From NCBI GenBank assembly GCA_015680685.1, contig MNCI01025089.1, forward strand, positions 430,543 through 494,542: a DNA stretch of 64,000 nucleotides, written 5' to 3'. This DNA is from Gnetum montanum (lineage: Eukaryota > Streptophyta > Gnetopsida > Gnetales > Gnetaceae). The position numbers and the translations under genes are program-made. Below are positions 23,699 through 34,316 of the stretch, in pieces. Positions within the stretch are counted from its first letter, which is position 1; every line of letters begins with the position of its first letter. Under the pieces are notes generated by a model. It was not told the origin of the DNA, did no database searches, and saw nothing but the letters and a program-made list of their open reading frames with translations.

Positions 23699-25153
23699 TT
23701 GCAGAAATTCAAAAAAAAACACAAAAACAAACATGAGGATTCAAAGCACACCCCTTGGTCAAATGCATGCACCCAAGCATGGGTCTTTCAATGACGTGGT
23801 TTACACAAAATAATAATAAAATGAAAAATAAAATCATAACTATGTGGGAATTCAAAGCACATCCCTTAGACCACCTCTCATGGGCCACTAGGACTAGTTA
23901 TGGGACTAGCTTGTCCCCTCTAACTTAGTCCCATTTCACTTCCTTTCTCTCTCACCTGTTGGAGTGGTGGTTCTCTGTGGGGGCATTCTTGTATACTTGG
24001 TGGATGGACAAGGCTTCGCATGTTGCTGCAATGTCACTGCATGTGGTTGGTTTTGGGTCTGAACTCAGGAAAGGTCCTACCAGGTCACTTAACCACAACT
24101 TCACATAGGGTTTCATGTGACCAATAATCAGAATTCCAACTCTTTCACCTCTCTCTTCACTCGTTTCTCTCCATAACTCACCTCACTGCCCATCTTATGT
24201 TTTGAAAGTTTGTCGTGATTTCCATAAACTTCTCATGCCTTGGTGGGATCTCATGGATGGGGGTATTAACTTGCAATCACCATTTCTTAACCCTGGGGTC
24301 CATGGAATCCGGTGTTGAGGATATGCAAGGGCTACTAAGGCTAACGCCTGCTATGGGGAGGACCCACTTGCATATTTCTTGTCCACTTGCTAGTCTTCCA
24401 TCCTTTTGATTTCGTTGGTTGATTTTTTTCATGATACTGATCACTCGATTTCTTCTTTGCGGAGTTCTTTTTTCCCACATTCTCTTACCTTTGACTCTTT
24501 TTCTAGCCTAGTTTACCTTCCTCTTGCCCTTAGATGTGTTCTTGGTCTCTCAAGCTCTTCAACAACCTCAATTTGATATTTTTAATTGATTTTTTAGGCT
24601 TTCTTTTGTTGGGTCAATGCTGGTCAACAGGTGCAACCCCCTGTGTACGTAGGCCCCCATATATGCAACCCCTTGTGTATATGCAGCCCCGTTGACGCAG
24701 CGCAGAAACCTTATATATATGCCCATAGCGCCTAACACTTAGCTCATTCCACACACAAATTAGGAGGGTATTTTTCATTTTTTTCCTTGACTCTTCTTCC
24801 AAGCACTTACGTTGTCCACCGCATGTCCTAACCTACCTATCTTTCCCCTCTTTAGCAACTGGAGGTATGCTCTCATCCGTGGGGGGGAGGGGGGGTGAGG
24901 CCTATTAGAAATTACTTCATTAATTAATTAATTGATTAAGACCTTGCACATCTTAAGGGAAGAAATGAAAACAACAGTTTAAACTCCAACTTATCCCTTA
25001 TTGTTTTTTGGTTCTAACCCATCAACTAATACTCTAGGGGATTTAATGGGATGCACGTGCCAGCATCATAACTTAGTTAAACTGAGAAAGTGTATGAGGG
25101 CCATTTTTGAGCAGCTTGGGCACAATCTAATTAGTGGTTATGTTCGATTGCAG
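23699..25153 (+). mobile_element. Non-coding leader / 3' module ahead of ORF X
   Basis: GAGGATTCAAAGCACACCCC at about 23734 equals the start of the module at 1918, and the module continues to ACTGGAGGTATGCTCTCATCCGTGGGGG near 24857 (compare 2601-2625). A G-run tract at 24879-24898 could fold as a G-quadruplex. The last 250 bases lead into ORF X, with TTCGATTGCAG just before its ATG. Confidence 0.6.
24603..24745 (+). promoter_or_regulatory. U3-like segment with TATA box inside the internal region
   Basis: This stretch resembles the U3 of the flanking LTRs in word content: GTCAACAGGTGCAACCCC, GTGTACGTAGG, CATATATGCAACCCC, GCAGCCCCGTTGACGCAG. It then has TTATATATATGCCC and CCTAACACTTAGCTC, paralleling the TATA-to-R spacing in the LTR at 23280-23385. 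It lies about 400 bases upstream of ORF X. It could be an LTR relic or an internal promoter; function is inferred only. Confidence 0.4.
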
Positions 25154-27983
25154 ATGGCATTGAAACTAAGGCATCCAAATCGAGAGGGACCATCACAGCC
25201 TAGGGACAAGCATCCACGAATAGGAAGAGGATGAAGTGTGTAGAACCCAGAGCATGTGGAGGGCTCTCATGCAACCAGCCCCCTCCATGAAGGACTTGAT
25301 GTAGAATCTATCCATCAGATTCCCGAAGAGGATATTCCTAGCGAGCAATTTCAAGGGGATGAAACTTTGAGGATAGCACCATGATTTGAGGTCACCCTGA
25401 CCCAAGCATTTCTTGATGCTATTAAGCTGTGGGATGTGGAACGAATGGTCCTACAAGATTTAAACTTTGAAACATTTCTTGAAAATGCACCGGAAGATTT
25501 GAAGTTTCAATTGCAAAATTCTTCTATGTGGCCAATTATCACAACCAGTGGTGAATGGTACTTAGGAGAGACCTATCTCTTCTGAACAAATCAGCAACTG
25601 AGGTCCAAAGTAAGAATTAAGGACATCTATGTCTCTTACTCTACAGAAGCAATCATGCAAGCTCTGGGGTTTCCAAAGGCGAAAGCAGATGTGGTAGAGA
25701 CCTAACCCTGAGGTAAAAGTGGACTGGATTAGGTGGTGCTATGGGATGGATCTCAAAGAGTTTGGCACTCTGACCATTGCAGAGAGAGTGTATTCAAAGA
25801 TTGCATCTTACCACCTAAACCCAATGGTGAGATCTAGTAAAATCATTACCTTCTCTACTCGTGCATGTGCTGCCTTAAGTGGGAAATTCCCAATGAGCCT
25901 TCCACAATTGTTATTATTGGAAATTGAAAAGAGGTTCGTTGAAAGCAGAAGTGGAAGGTAGACTCTCCCCTTTCCCTGCCTAATCAGAAAGTTATCCAAA
26001 CAGGTAGGGATAGCATAGTATGCCAATGATACACTCTAGCATGCCCTGATTATCTCATGGCAAGAAATGATGAAGGACAGGACTCTAGCCACCACATAAA
26101 CTAAGGAGGAGCAACAATTACCTCCACCATCTGTGCAAACAACGAGGTCGGGTTCGCAAACCATCACAGAACACATACACGAAATCTGGCAATTACTCTT
26201 GAGCCAACAAGAGCAATCTAGAAGGACAGGTGGAGGAGAAGACCCTTCAGTCTATCACCCTGCAATGAGCCATTTGAAGCAAGTGGCTTTCTCAGTAAGT
26301 CTGCTAGAAAGAGTAGGGTTGATGTTCTTTATCGCCTGAATGTAGGTACCCACAAGAACTGATCCTAGTGTCTAGGAGGTAACGGTATCTAAAAAATAGT
26401 TATTTCTTGAAATTTTAGGAAATGCTGCTATTTTCTCAGTACGCTTGCAAGATGGCAAGGGGTTGACAGTCTTGGTGATGTAGCACCAAGAACAAGAGGT
26501 GGCAGCTGAAGTGGTTGCTGACACGATTGCTATGGCCCTCAACGCACCAACGACACTTGTACTAGACATACATGGACTTGAATATGTATAGGCATTTGCC
26601 AGGACTTCACGTAGCAGGATCGATGTAGCCCAACATGAAGAACTATTGGAAAAATTGGTGGGAACTGGGCAATCGCTTTTGGATGTCTTCGACCTTCTGG
26701 ACAACATCACTACAACCCAGTCGGACCTGCTCTTGGCAAGGGGTAAGAGCCTTATCTTGGAAAGGCAACTTGAAGCTACTCAAGCTAATCGTCAGTGTTT
26801 GGTGATAGAAGTTGCTCAATTAAGAACCCAACTTGCCAATCCAGCTCTCCTCAACCATGAGCTCACCAGAGATGAAGCTTTTCAACAACTTCAGATCAAT
26901 CTTCAGATAGTTGAGGATGAGCGAGAGTCGACGATCCTTGATAAGTCCTTGGAAGATGCTCATGCATATCATTTAAACAAGAACTTGACAGAGGTTCGTC
27001 AAGAGAATGTTAGGTTGACAACAGAGGTACATCGCCTGGACAATGTTGGTGCTAAAAACGAACCCATGAAAAGATTTATTCACCAATAGCATGAAGAGCT
27101 AGCTAGGGTGAACGCTGATGTGAGGAGGTTGGCCATTGAAAATCGAAATCTGTCTATGGAGGAGGTTCAAGCCTTGTGACAAAAATCAGCTATTGAAATC
27201 GCTGCTTGGAAGAACAAAGCCCTTAAGTTTGAAAAAGTTAAGAATCATTATAGAGACCATGTGGGATTACAAAAAGAAGTGAATGAGAAACGGATTCAAG
27301 TCGCAAAGGCTAAGATGAACCAAGTGCTCCAATAGCTCTGAGAAGGAGGTGAGGTATGGAAACCTATCTTTGATGGGTTGAATGCTTACAACCAAGCTGA
27401 GATCTACCTCAAGGAACTACAAATTGAAGAAATGACAAAATACATGGAGTTGGCCAACCTTCGCTATGCAAATATGGCTATGATAGCAACTAGGAGATCA
27501 TGGTTTGAACTAGAAAATCAAGTGGCCACCTCGTATTCTTTATACGAGGGCAAGTTCCAAGTGCACAAGGTGACAAAACAAAAATTGGAGACAACAAACA
27601 CGGAACCCAAGGTTCTTCACATGCGTTTTAAAGGACAACGTGCGATCATGGAGAACTTGGCCCATCGAATGAATGACTACTAGCAGCGAGTATTCCACAT
27701 CGAACGAAAATAGTTCGCACCCTGGTTCATTAATCTAAAAGAACTCTTCTCTGCGTTGTCATTCCCTTAGGAGGTTCCAATCACGGCACACATTGGTGAA
27801 GCTGCTTGGACAGTGAATGATCCCAGAAGCAAGGAGGAAAAAATGAGGGTCCTCTTGGAGGCTTTCCAGTTGTCTCCAGAAGTTGTAGCTGCTATGGGGC
27901 AGCCATCATTCATGCCACTGCTGCCACATGGGCTAGAGGCTGGTGAAAGTCCATCAAAACCACCACCATTAGGGATGGTGTGA
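25154..27983 (+). pseudogene. ORF X: plant-transposon-protein-like domain plus coiled coil
   Basis: About 940 codons. The first ~180 are in one frame (MALKLRHPNREG...). One frameshift near 25693 follows, and then a single frame runs to 27983. The N-terminal half has DLNFETFLENAPEDLKF, SGEWYLGETYLF, then YHLNPMVRSSKIITFSTRA, LSGKFPMSLPQLLLLEIEKR and LPFPCLIRKLSKQVGI. This order (basic/aromatic start, 'T-x-x-RA-x-x-L-x-GK', 'LPFPxLI') resembles the family called putative plant transposon protein. From about 26640 on the protein is long helical heptad sequence (coiled coil). There are 17 in-frame stops after the frameshift, 13 of them TAG. It replaces gag-pol in this element. The role is unknown; it could be a structural or nucleic-acid-binding protein. 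Confidence 0.65.
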
Positions 27984-28193
27984 TCTTCTCCTGCAATTTT
28001 TGCATCTTTTAACACGACAAAGAATCTAGGGTCATTAGGGTATTCAATTTTTTCTCTGAACACCACCATTTTTGTAGGTTATTATTCTTTGTACACTCGG
28101 GCACTTGGCATGTCATGTGTGTCAAGTCATGTTTGTTGCAATAAAAAGTCCATAACTTTCAAATTGTAGAGGAACTTGAGGACGATTTTTTAC

Positions 28194-28208
28194 TTAGTCA
28201 TGGGGGTA
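28194..28208 (+). other. Polypurine tract before 3' LTR A5
   Basis: TTAGTCATGGGGGTA abuts the LTR start TGATAAAG, preceded by GAACTTGAGGACGA as in the element at 3185-3220. Confidence 0.7.
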
Positions 28209-29153
28209 TGATAAAGTGCTAAACGGTCGATGCGTTGACTAGGCCGCATATATAGGACCCTGTATACACAGCCGCATTGATGCCACCTTGTCAACACATC
28301 CCTCCATGTGTCGACGTGGCCTTGTTTACGCAGAGCCTGTTTCAGCCTATAAATAAGTGGGCTCCTGCCACACTTAGCTACCTTTTTGGCAATTGTAGGG
28401 AAGCTCTTGTAGTTTTTTTCCGTGAGAGTTAAAATATTTTCCAAGTGCCCATAGTAGGTGTAAGAAAGATGTTTGACTCTTTATTCGAGCGCTAATGTAG
28501 CTCTTTATTTGAGCGTTGATGTAGCTAAGCCCATTGGCGTGAACAACAATAAAAATGAGCTTTTCAAGCATTCCTTGCAGCAAGTGGACTTAGTCATTTG
28601 ATGCATTTAATAGTTTAATATGTCTATGCTTTAATAATTTCTTAAGTTCCGTTGTTATAATTTCAATCGCTATTGCTCTTTTATAGTTCGTAGAAACCAT
28701 AAGTACAACCATCTCAAACGTAAACCCAACACTTGGCAACCCAGTGATGCTTAACGTCTGGTAACCCAGTAGTGGTTAGGGGATGTTCAGGACGTGCACG
28801 GAAGATGGGATCGAATACTTACGCTAGGAAGAGTTAGGATATAGATTAGGATAATTATAGATTACATAATATTCCATTCCTTACTTTCCATCCCAAGAAT
28901 TAGATGCTAGAAGATTAAGTGAAAAAGTCATAAAAATTAGTTGCCTCGGTCTCACTTAACCATCACAATTAGAACATCACAAGTGAGGTTGGGAAGACAA
29001 CGACCATCCTAACACAGGGTTTTGCTTATTAAGGTCTAGTGTATGCAAAGTGCTTACAGTCTATGGAATTCGACAGAGTCGCATGTGAACACCCATGATT
29101 CGCATGACCCGTGATTCACATGGTTGGGCATAAGGGTACCTAGCCACTCATCA
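28209..29153 (+). mobile_element. 3' LTR of ORF X element (copy A5, 945 bp)
   Basis: TG start after the purine tract and CTCATCA end fixed by the CTATG duplication. TATAAATA is at 28348-28355 and AATAAA at 28548-28553. A 28-base duplication (CTCTTTATTCGAGCGCTAATGTAG, then CTCTTTATTTGAGCGTTGATGTAG) lies at about 28475-28525. This copy defines the true family A LTR end for the other copies. Confidence 0.85.
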
Positions 29154-29158
29154 CTATG
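29154..29158. repeat. Target-site duplication CTATG (right)
   Basis: Exact copy of 23197-23201, directly after the LTR end. Confidence 0.8.
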
Positions 29159-31670
29159 TTTCAGAGTATTATTTTTATTTGTATAGAGATGGTGTGAGTC
29201 TTCTATCAAAGAAGATCGCCTTACATGCTTAGTATTTTTATTATGATAATTGATAATTATCATTGAAGATTTATAGTTATGGAAGACGATTGATTTTAAA
29301 ATGTATCCTAGAACAGTTGTATATATCTTGTCGTCCTGGTATTGAAGGGTGGTATTGATATGGACCAGCCCAACCAGTTGGAAAGCATAGTAATAATAAT
29401 AATAAGCTTCTCTCTTCTTCTCTTTTAGGAACTTGGGCACTGTTGCGATGCAGAAGGCTCCTTGTCTCTAACTGAACATCTTCTACCTTTAAATCTTTTC
29501 ATTCTGAGCCATTCATCGTCGATCTCTACATGGCCATCTAAATGAGCCATGGCTCTGGAAATCCTATAACACGCAGTTAACTTGATTTTTTTATTCTATG
29601 CTGAACCATCAGCACATCGCACTGAGTGGAAGTCTTTTTCCATTCTCGACGGTAACTGCCCTGCTCCAGCTCTTGGGACACGTGACTTTGGAGTTTTCAA
29701 AGATTCTCCTATGACATCTGTTCGAGTACGTTCTGAGAACTGACATGAAGAAAATTATCATTGTTATTTGGCTTTACATAAACATAATAATATATTAATA
29801 GTGATATACCCAATTTTACGTAAGAACTACCCGTAGATCTCTGGTTATTTTAACGATTTTAAAATGAGTTACCATACACTGCAGAAAGCTGCTTTCTGTT
29901 GTGATATACCATACGTTTCATGGTAAAACAAATCTACGTGTTCTTCTGCCTATGTCCAGAAATGCACCGATCATACCATGCCCCTCCGTTTTCTGAGGTA
30001 CACTATGTACTAGTTGCCACGCATCTTATGTGTTTGCTCAGTTTCTTTCACCAGGAAATCGGACTTTATTTTCCAAAGAGATGCCAAGAGAATTTATTAC
30101 TTGAAAACGACATCCCATGTCTGCTTTGCATCACTCATTTTTAATTAAAGAAAAGCTGGGAAGTATTTACTTAATTGAAAAGGACACCCTATGTCTGTTT
30201 CATATGATCCATCCAATGATAAAACGTCCGTTTCTACTTTCTTTCCCAATCCAAAATAAGCCAAAAGCATTCATATAATTGAAAATGGTTGGTGAGGAAC
30301 GGCTTGCATAGATTTTTTTTCAGTGTAGTTAGTTTCCTTGCTATTAACTTTACCTAAATCTATCATTGACTATTGTATAAAGAAACTTCATGTTATTAAA
30401 ATTATATTACTCGAATCATTACATTTTAATATAGAAATTGTGAATAATGGAATACAAACTTCTTTACATTACCATAGCTAAATTTTTGGCATCACTTTGG
30501 GTTCAGGTGTCAAAATGAGGTTAATAGGGTATACATGGTTATTACCTAAAGTGTAATACAAATCCCATTACGTTGGATTATAAGAGCATAGGGGGAATGA
30601 ATGAAAGATCAACTTTTTTATTTTATGTTTATTTTTTGAGTGGCTTTCTCCAAAGAGGAACCTTGATCTTATTACCATGTGAGAAATAAGTACATTACTA
30701 TCACTTGAAATAATGAAACTGGCCATTCCACTACTACCACACTTGCAAATGAGGCAAAAAGTGAACCCACAACATCCTACTGATGAGGGAGTGTCTTGAT
30801 CACTGCACTACACCTTTGGGGTGCTAAATTGAAACTGCAATTTTATTATTGCATCACTCTAAATAAACAAGTATATAAGTTTCAAAATACGGATTTTTTG
30901 TACTTTTAAGTATTAAAAGGATGTTTTCTAGAAATTTTAAGCACATGACTTGCCAACAGAATGTAATTTGAGGATTTCTACTTCTTGCAATTTGAAACTA
31001 TACTAGTTTCAAGTCCTCTTTATATTCATCATTAGTGGTATTGAATATTATGGATGAAAGATGTTCTTAATAAGTAGCTTTGCAAAAGTTAGTCAATATT
31101 GTATTATTATTATTATTAAAATTTCTATTAAAGTCAGATATCTCAAATGTTTTTATTTTTAGTATTTATTATTTTTTTAGAATTATTAATTAATTATAAG
31201 AAGAAATGTTATATAAAAGGATTAAGTAGAAAATGCTAAATGTTTAAGGTAATATGAACTTGTTAATGATAGGCTATGAATTTATTCATTACTTAGTTTA
31301 TTTTTTTAAAGAAAGTTGTAAGTTGAAAATTGTAGGGGATTGTACTCATCACCTCATGAATAGGATTTACAAAAAAAGATATTATATTATCTTCTATTGT
31401 TCATTATTTTGGCTACGAGAGGCTACCATCCTTCATCGATTTCTACGCCTCCATCTCTATTCACATTATAATGGTGTAGCTTGATCTTTATAGATTTTTT
31501 TATTTTACTTTCTAATTAATTTCCAAGTCTAATTCATGTATTGCAATTTTAACCAATAATTATTTTTTAACAAGTAGAGGTCTTCTCATCTTTGGATAAA
31601 CTGAGAATAATTTCTATATAAAATAAAATGAAATTTTATTATGTTTGTAGACCCTTTGGATCTATTGCAT
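29159..31670. other. Probable low-copy host DNA and AT-rich spacer, right flank
   Basis: From 29159 to about 30300 the sequence is less repetitive and holds more CpG than the rest (for example ATTCATCGTCGATC near 29511, TTCTCGACGG near 29643, ACACGTGACTTTGG near 29678). A roughly 70-bp imperfect duplication lies near 30088-30200 (TTGAAAA-CGACATCCCATGTCTG and TTGAAAAGGACACCCTATGTCTG). From 30300 on it is AT-rich with no feature recognised. Confidence 0.4.
29425..29550 (-). CDS. Possible host gene first exon (41 codons)
   Basis: Minus-strand ATG in good plant context (AGCCATGGC), starting MAHLDGHVEIDDEWLRMKR and ending in a stop. A strong donor-like AAAG/GTAGAAG lies inside, so the true exon may be shorter. 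A second open piece upstream on the same strand (about 29745-29596) contains RVPRAGAGQLPSRMEKDFH. Both lie in the CpG-richer flank, which favours a host gene. No family is recognised, and chance open frames cannot be excluded. Confidence 0.3.
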   Translation of the reverse strand: MAHLDGHVEIDDEWLRMKRFKGRRCSVRDKEPSASQQCPSS

Positions 31671-31677
31671 AGTTAGC

Positions 31678-31990
31678 TTCATCATCATCATCATCATTAT
31701 CATTTTAGCCTTGTCCTAACAAAATGGGGTTTGCTACATGAGTTATTTTTTGCCATTCATCTCTATGAAGAGCTAGATCTTTGTTTAATTACAGTTTCTT
31801 CACATTATCTTTAGCTTTTTTCCCATGCCTTTTTTACTCTTCTTTTCAATGACTCTCTTGCAACAATGATATAAAAATCTTTTTTTAATAACCTCATTGT
31901 CTAATCTTCTTTACACATGTCCAAACCATCTATGTTATCATTCCTATAGCAAATGAATGAAATGAGACATGGGTATGTTACTAGAACAAG
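31678..31990 (-). mobile_element. 3' end of an RTE-type LINE
   Basis: On the plus strand, CATCATCATCATCATCATT (31681-31700) is followed by GCCTTGTCCTAACAAAATGGGG and GCTACATGAG. This is the hallmark 3' terminus of plant RTE LINEs in reverse, with a trinucleotide tail instead of poly(A). Minus-strand translation just inside reads RWFGHV, RRLDNEVIKK, then KGMGKKLKIM, matching the conserved RWFGHVxRR carboxy-terminal block of RTE reverse transcriptases. It is truncated upstream. Confidence 0.75.
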
Positions 31991-32299
31991 GTAGGGCTAT
32001 GCTACCTAATAATAATGAAGGTGAGCCAACCCCATTTACTAGATATCATAGTTTGAAATCGAAATATGCATACTATGAGTTTTGAAAACATCATTAATAA
32101 AATTACCAAGTCATCTTGGTAACATTTAGAACAAATCAATCAAATTTGTAACTATAATATACCATATATGTCTAATGTTCTTTAATGCAAAAAGGAAATG
32201 TGATATTCATTTTCAATGTTATTTGTATTGCATAGTTGATATATTCATTCTTCACAAGGAATTTTGAGCCATATATCTATTTCAACTCTTGGATGATAA

Positions 32300-33480
32300 G
32301 ATCCCATTATTGCTCTACCAATTATGCATCATAATTAATGACGAAGAGTAGTTGATAAATAATTTAACTTTGAAGTAAGCCTTCCCATAATAATATTTAA
32401 ATATAAATATTTTTTTCCTTCTACATTTTCACAAAGTTTTGAAAATATTTCTTGTTTTACCAAATTGTGAATTTGGCTAGGATCAAAATAGAGAATGCAC
32501 TCTTGAATACTCCATTTATTATGCCACATAATTCTCTTATCAGGCCATCCTTTATCAAGGGTTTACTTTATCATTTTTTTACAATATTTATCGAATGAAG
32601 ATGTAGCAAGATTATGAGTGTAGGTTATAAACTAAAAAATAGTTTAAACCTCTAACAACATCATTTCTTTTCAAGGAAGTTAATATCATATTAAATATTT
32701 ATTGTAATCTATCCATTGAATTTGAAATTAAGGCAATATCATTAGCATAAAGTAAGAGTCTAACATAACTAATTTCAATTATAATTGCAAAACAATTTGG
32801 TATTGTATGCATCCACTCTTTAAGTTCATCAATAAAATGACCAAATAAATAATAAATACAATAATTATTTTTACAAAGCTTTGATATGATTATGATGGGC
32901 CTTAAAGACCTTATGAAGAAAATAACTTAAAGTTAATGCCTCTAACTCCAACATGCGTGACAAAGGTTTTGATTGAATACCATATATAAGTATGAGTGCA
33001 TTAAAGAAAGGACAATTTAGAAAGATATACTCTTCATCTTCCACTACTACATGTATGAAAAATTTTTAGATGCATTGCTCTCTTTGAAAATTAATCCATC
33101 TTCTAATTTCAATTAATAGATAATGAGATCCCACATAAGCATGTATGATTGTCATCTTAATTTATCTAGAAATGGTAGTAGATAATTAAGGAGGTATTTC
33201 TATGAAGGATTTTCCTCTAATTTGCTATAAATAATTTTTTTCTATTAATAACATATCTAATTTTGTTAATAAAATATCATATGAAGTTTACACCTTTATA
33301 TAAAATTCCTACAAAAAAACCTTTTTTATGGATTTATTTCAAGCATTTCCTTTGCATTGTGGGTAGATTGGATTCTCAAGTTTTACAACTCTACAACAGA
33401 ACTAGCTAAACAAGTTGATTTTACATTTGCTTATGATCATCTCATGCCGAAATCTATTCTTGTGTAAATTTACTACAAAT
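32300..33480 (-). pseudogene. LINE-type reverse transcriptase fragment
   Basis: Minus-strand reading near 32870-32690 gives LFGHFIDELKEWMHTI and SYVRLLLYANDIALISNSMD. The LF-x-x-FIDEL and YADD-like (YAND, 32738-32749) blocks are standard for non-LTR reverse transcriptase, with the first catalytic Asp of YADD replaced by Asn. An open piece at 32529-32335 (QECILYFDPSQIHNLV...) follows downstream and may be the C-terminal region. It could belong to the same insertion as the RTE tail at 31.7 kb or to another LINE. Confidence 0.6.
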
Positions 33481-33894
33481 TGATATAAAGCATACATATT
33501 ATTTGAAATCCTTTTAGAAATATAGTCTTACTAAGAATAGCTATTTGAAACTAATCAATAAATTGTAGATGGTATAAAAGAATGATATGAGGCATATGCC
33601 TTAAGTTGTATTAGGTGATGGTGGTTCCTATACCTCATCATGCCTTAGTATGGGCTGTGACTATCCTATTTCTAGAGATCTTAGCTAAAATGTATTGATT
33701 AAGGTGTTCATCATCTTCTCCTTACTCTTACAATCATTAATAGTCTAGGTTGATTTGCCTAGTGTTGTAGTTGTAGGCACGTTTCAAGGAAAATTTAAGG
33801 TAGGAAACATCTCATGAGGATTTACAAACCAAGTAATGAATTATTTGTGCTTGATGTCAAACACCTTTACTATGTTTTGTAGCATATGGCAGTC

Positions 33895-34316
33895 NNNNNN
33901 NNNNNNNNNNNNNNNNNNNNNNNNNNNNNNNNNNNNNNNNNNNNNNNNNNNNNNNNNNNNNNNNNNNNNNNNNNNNNNNNNNNNNNNNNNNNNNNNNNNN
34001 NNNNNNNNNNNNNNNNNNNNNNNNNNNNNNNNNNNNNNNNNNNNNNNNNNNNNNNNNNNNNNNNNNNNNNNNNNNNNNNNNNNNNNNNNNNNNNNNNNNN
34101 NNNNNNNNNNNNNNNNNNNNNNNNNNNNNNNNNNNNNNNNNNNNNNNNNNNNNNNNNNNNNNNNNNNNNNNNNNNNNNNNNNNNNNNNNNNNNNNNNNNN
34201 NNNNNNNNNNNNNNNNNNNNNNNNNNNNNNNNNNNNNNNNNNNNNNNNNNNNNNNNNNNNNNNNNNNNNNNNNNNNNNNNNNNNNNNNNNNNNNNNNNNN
34301 NNNNNNNNNNNNNNNN
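33895..34316. other. Assembly gap (422 Ns)
   Basis: Run of N from 33895 to 34316. It interrupts the second ORF X copy. Open frames spanning it are artefacts. Confidence 0.99.

Larger units (their letters stand above)
23202..29153 (+). mobile_element. Family A non-autonomous LTR retrotransposon carrying ORF X
   Basis: A complete insertion by its ends: CTATG duplication, 5' LTR (truncated), internal region, purine tract, 3' LTR. The internal part has no gag, protease, reverse transcriptase, RNase H or integrase. It contains the family 3' module (23738-24895, matching 1918-2640), then a 2.8-kb reading frame (ORF X). The 5' LTR lacks its last ~450 bp, and the primer-binding region is gone, so this copy could not move again. 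Replication proteins would have had to come from another element. Confidence 0.8.

Noticed and set aside
24277-24480. Short open frames of 60-80 codons scattered through the window (for example 24277-24480, 10080-9880, 11112-11369)
   Set aside because: Expected by chance in 64 kb; no motifs, no homologous counterpart, located in non-coding modules.
25694-27983. Stop-codon reassignment or programmed TAG readthrough to explain the many TAG codons in ORF X
   Set aside because: Stops also include TGA and TAA, there is a frameshift, and other elements in the window are equally decayed; methylation-driven C-to-T change is the simpler explanation.
28209-28731. Alternative LTR end at ...CCAACA with CTTGGCAACCCAG as primer-binding site (LTR of ~520 bp)
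   Set aside because: Attractive because all copies have ACACTTGGTNA there, but the CTATG duplication directly after 29153 fixes the end at CTCATCA.
31681-31703. Simple CAT microsatellite as an independent feature
   Set aside because: It is the expected 3' tail of an RTE-type LINE read on the minus strand.
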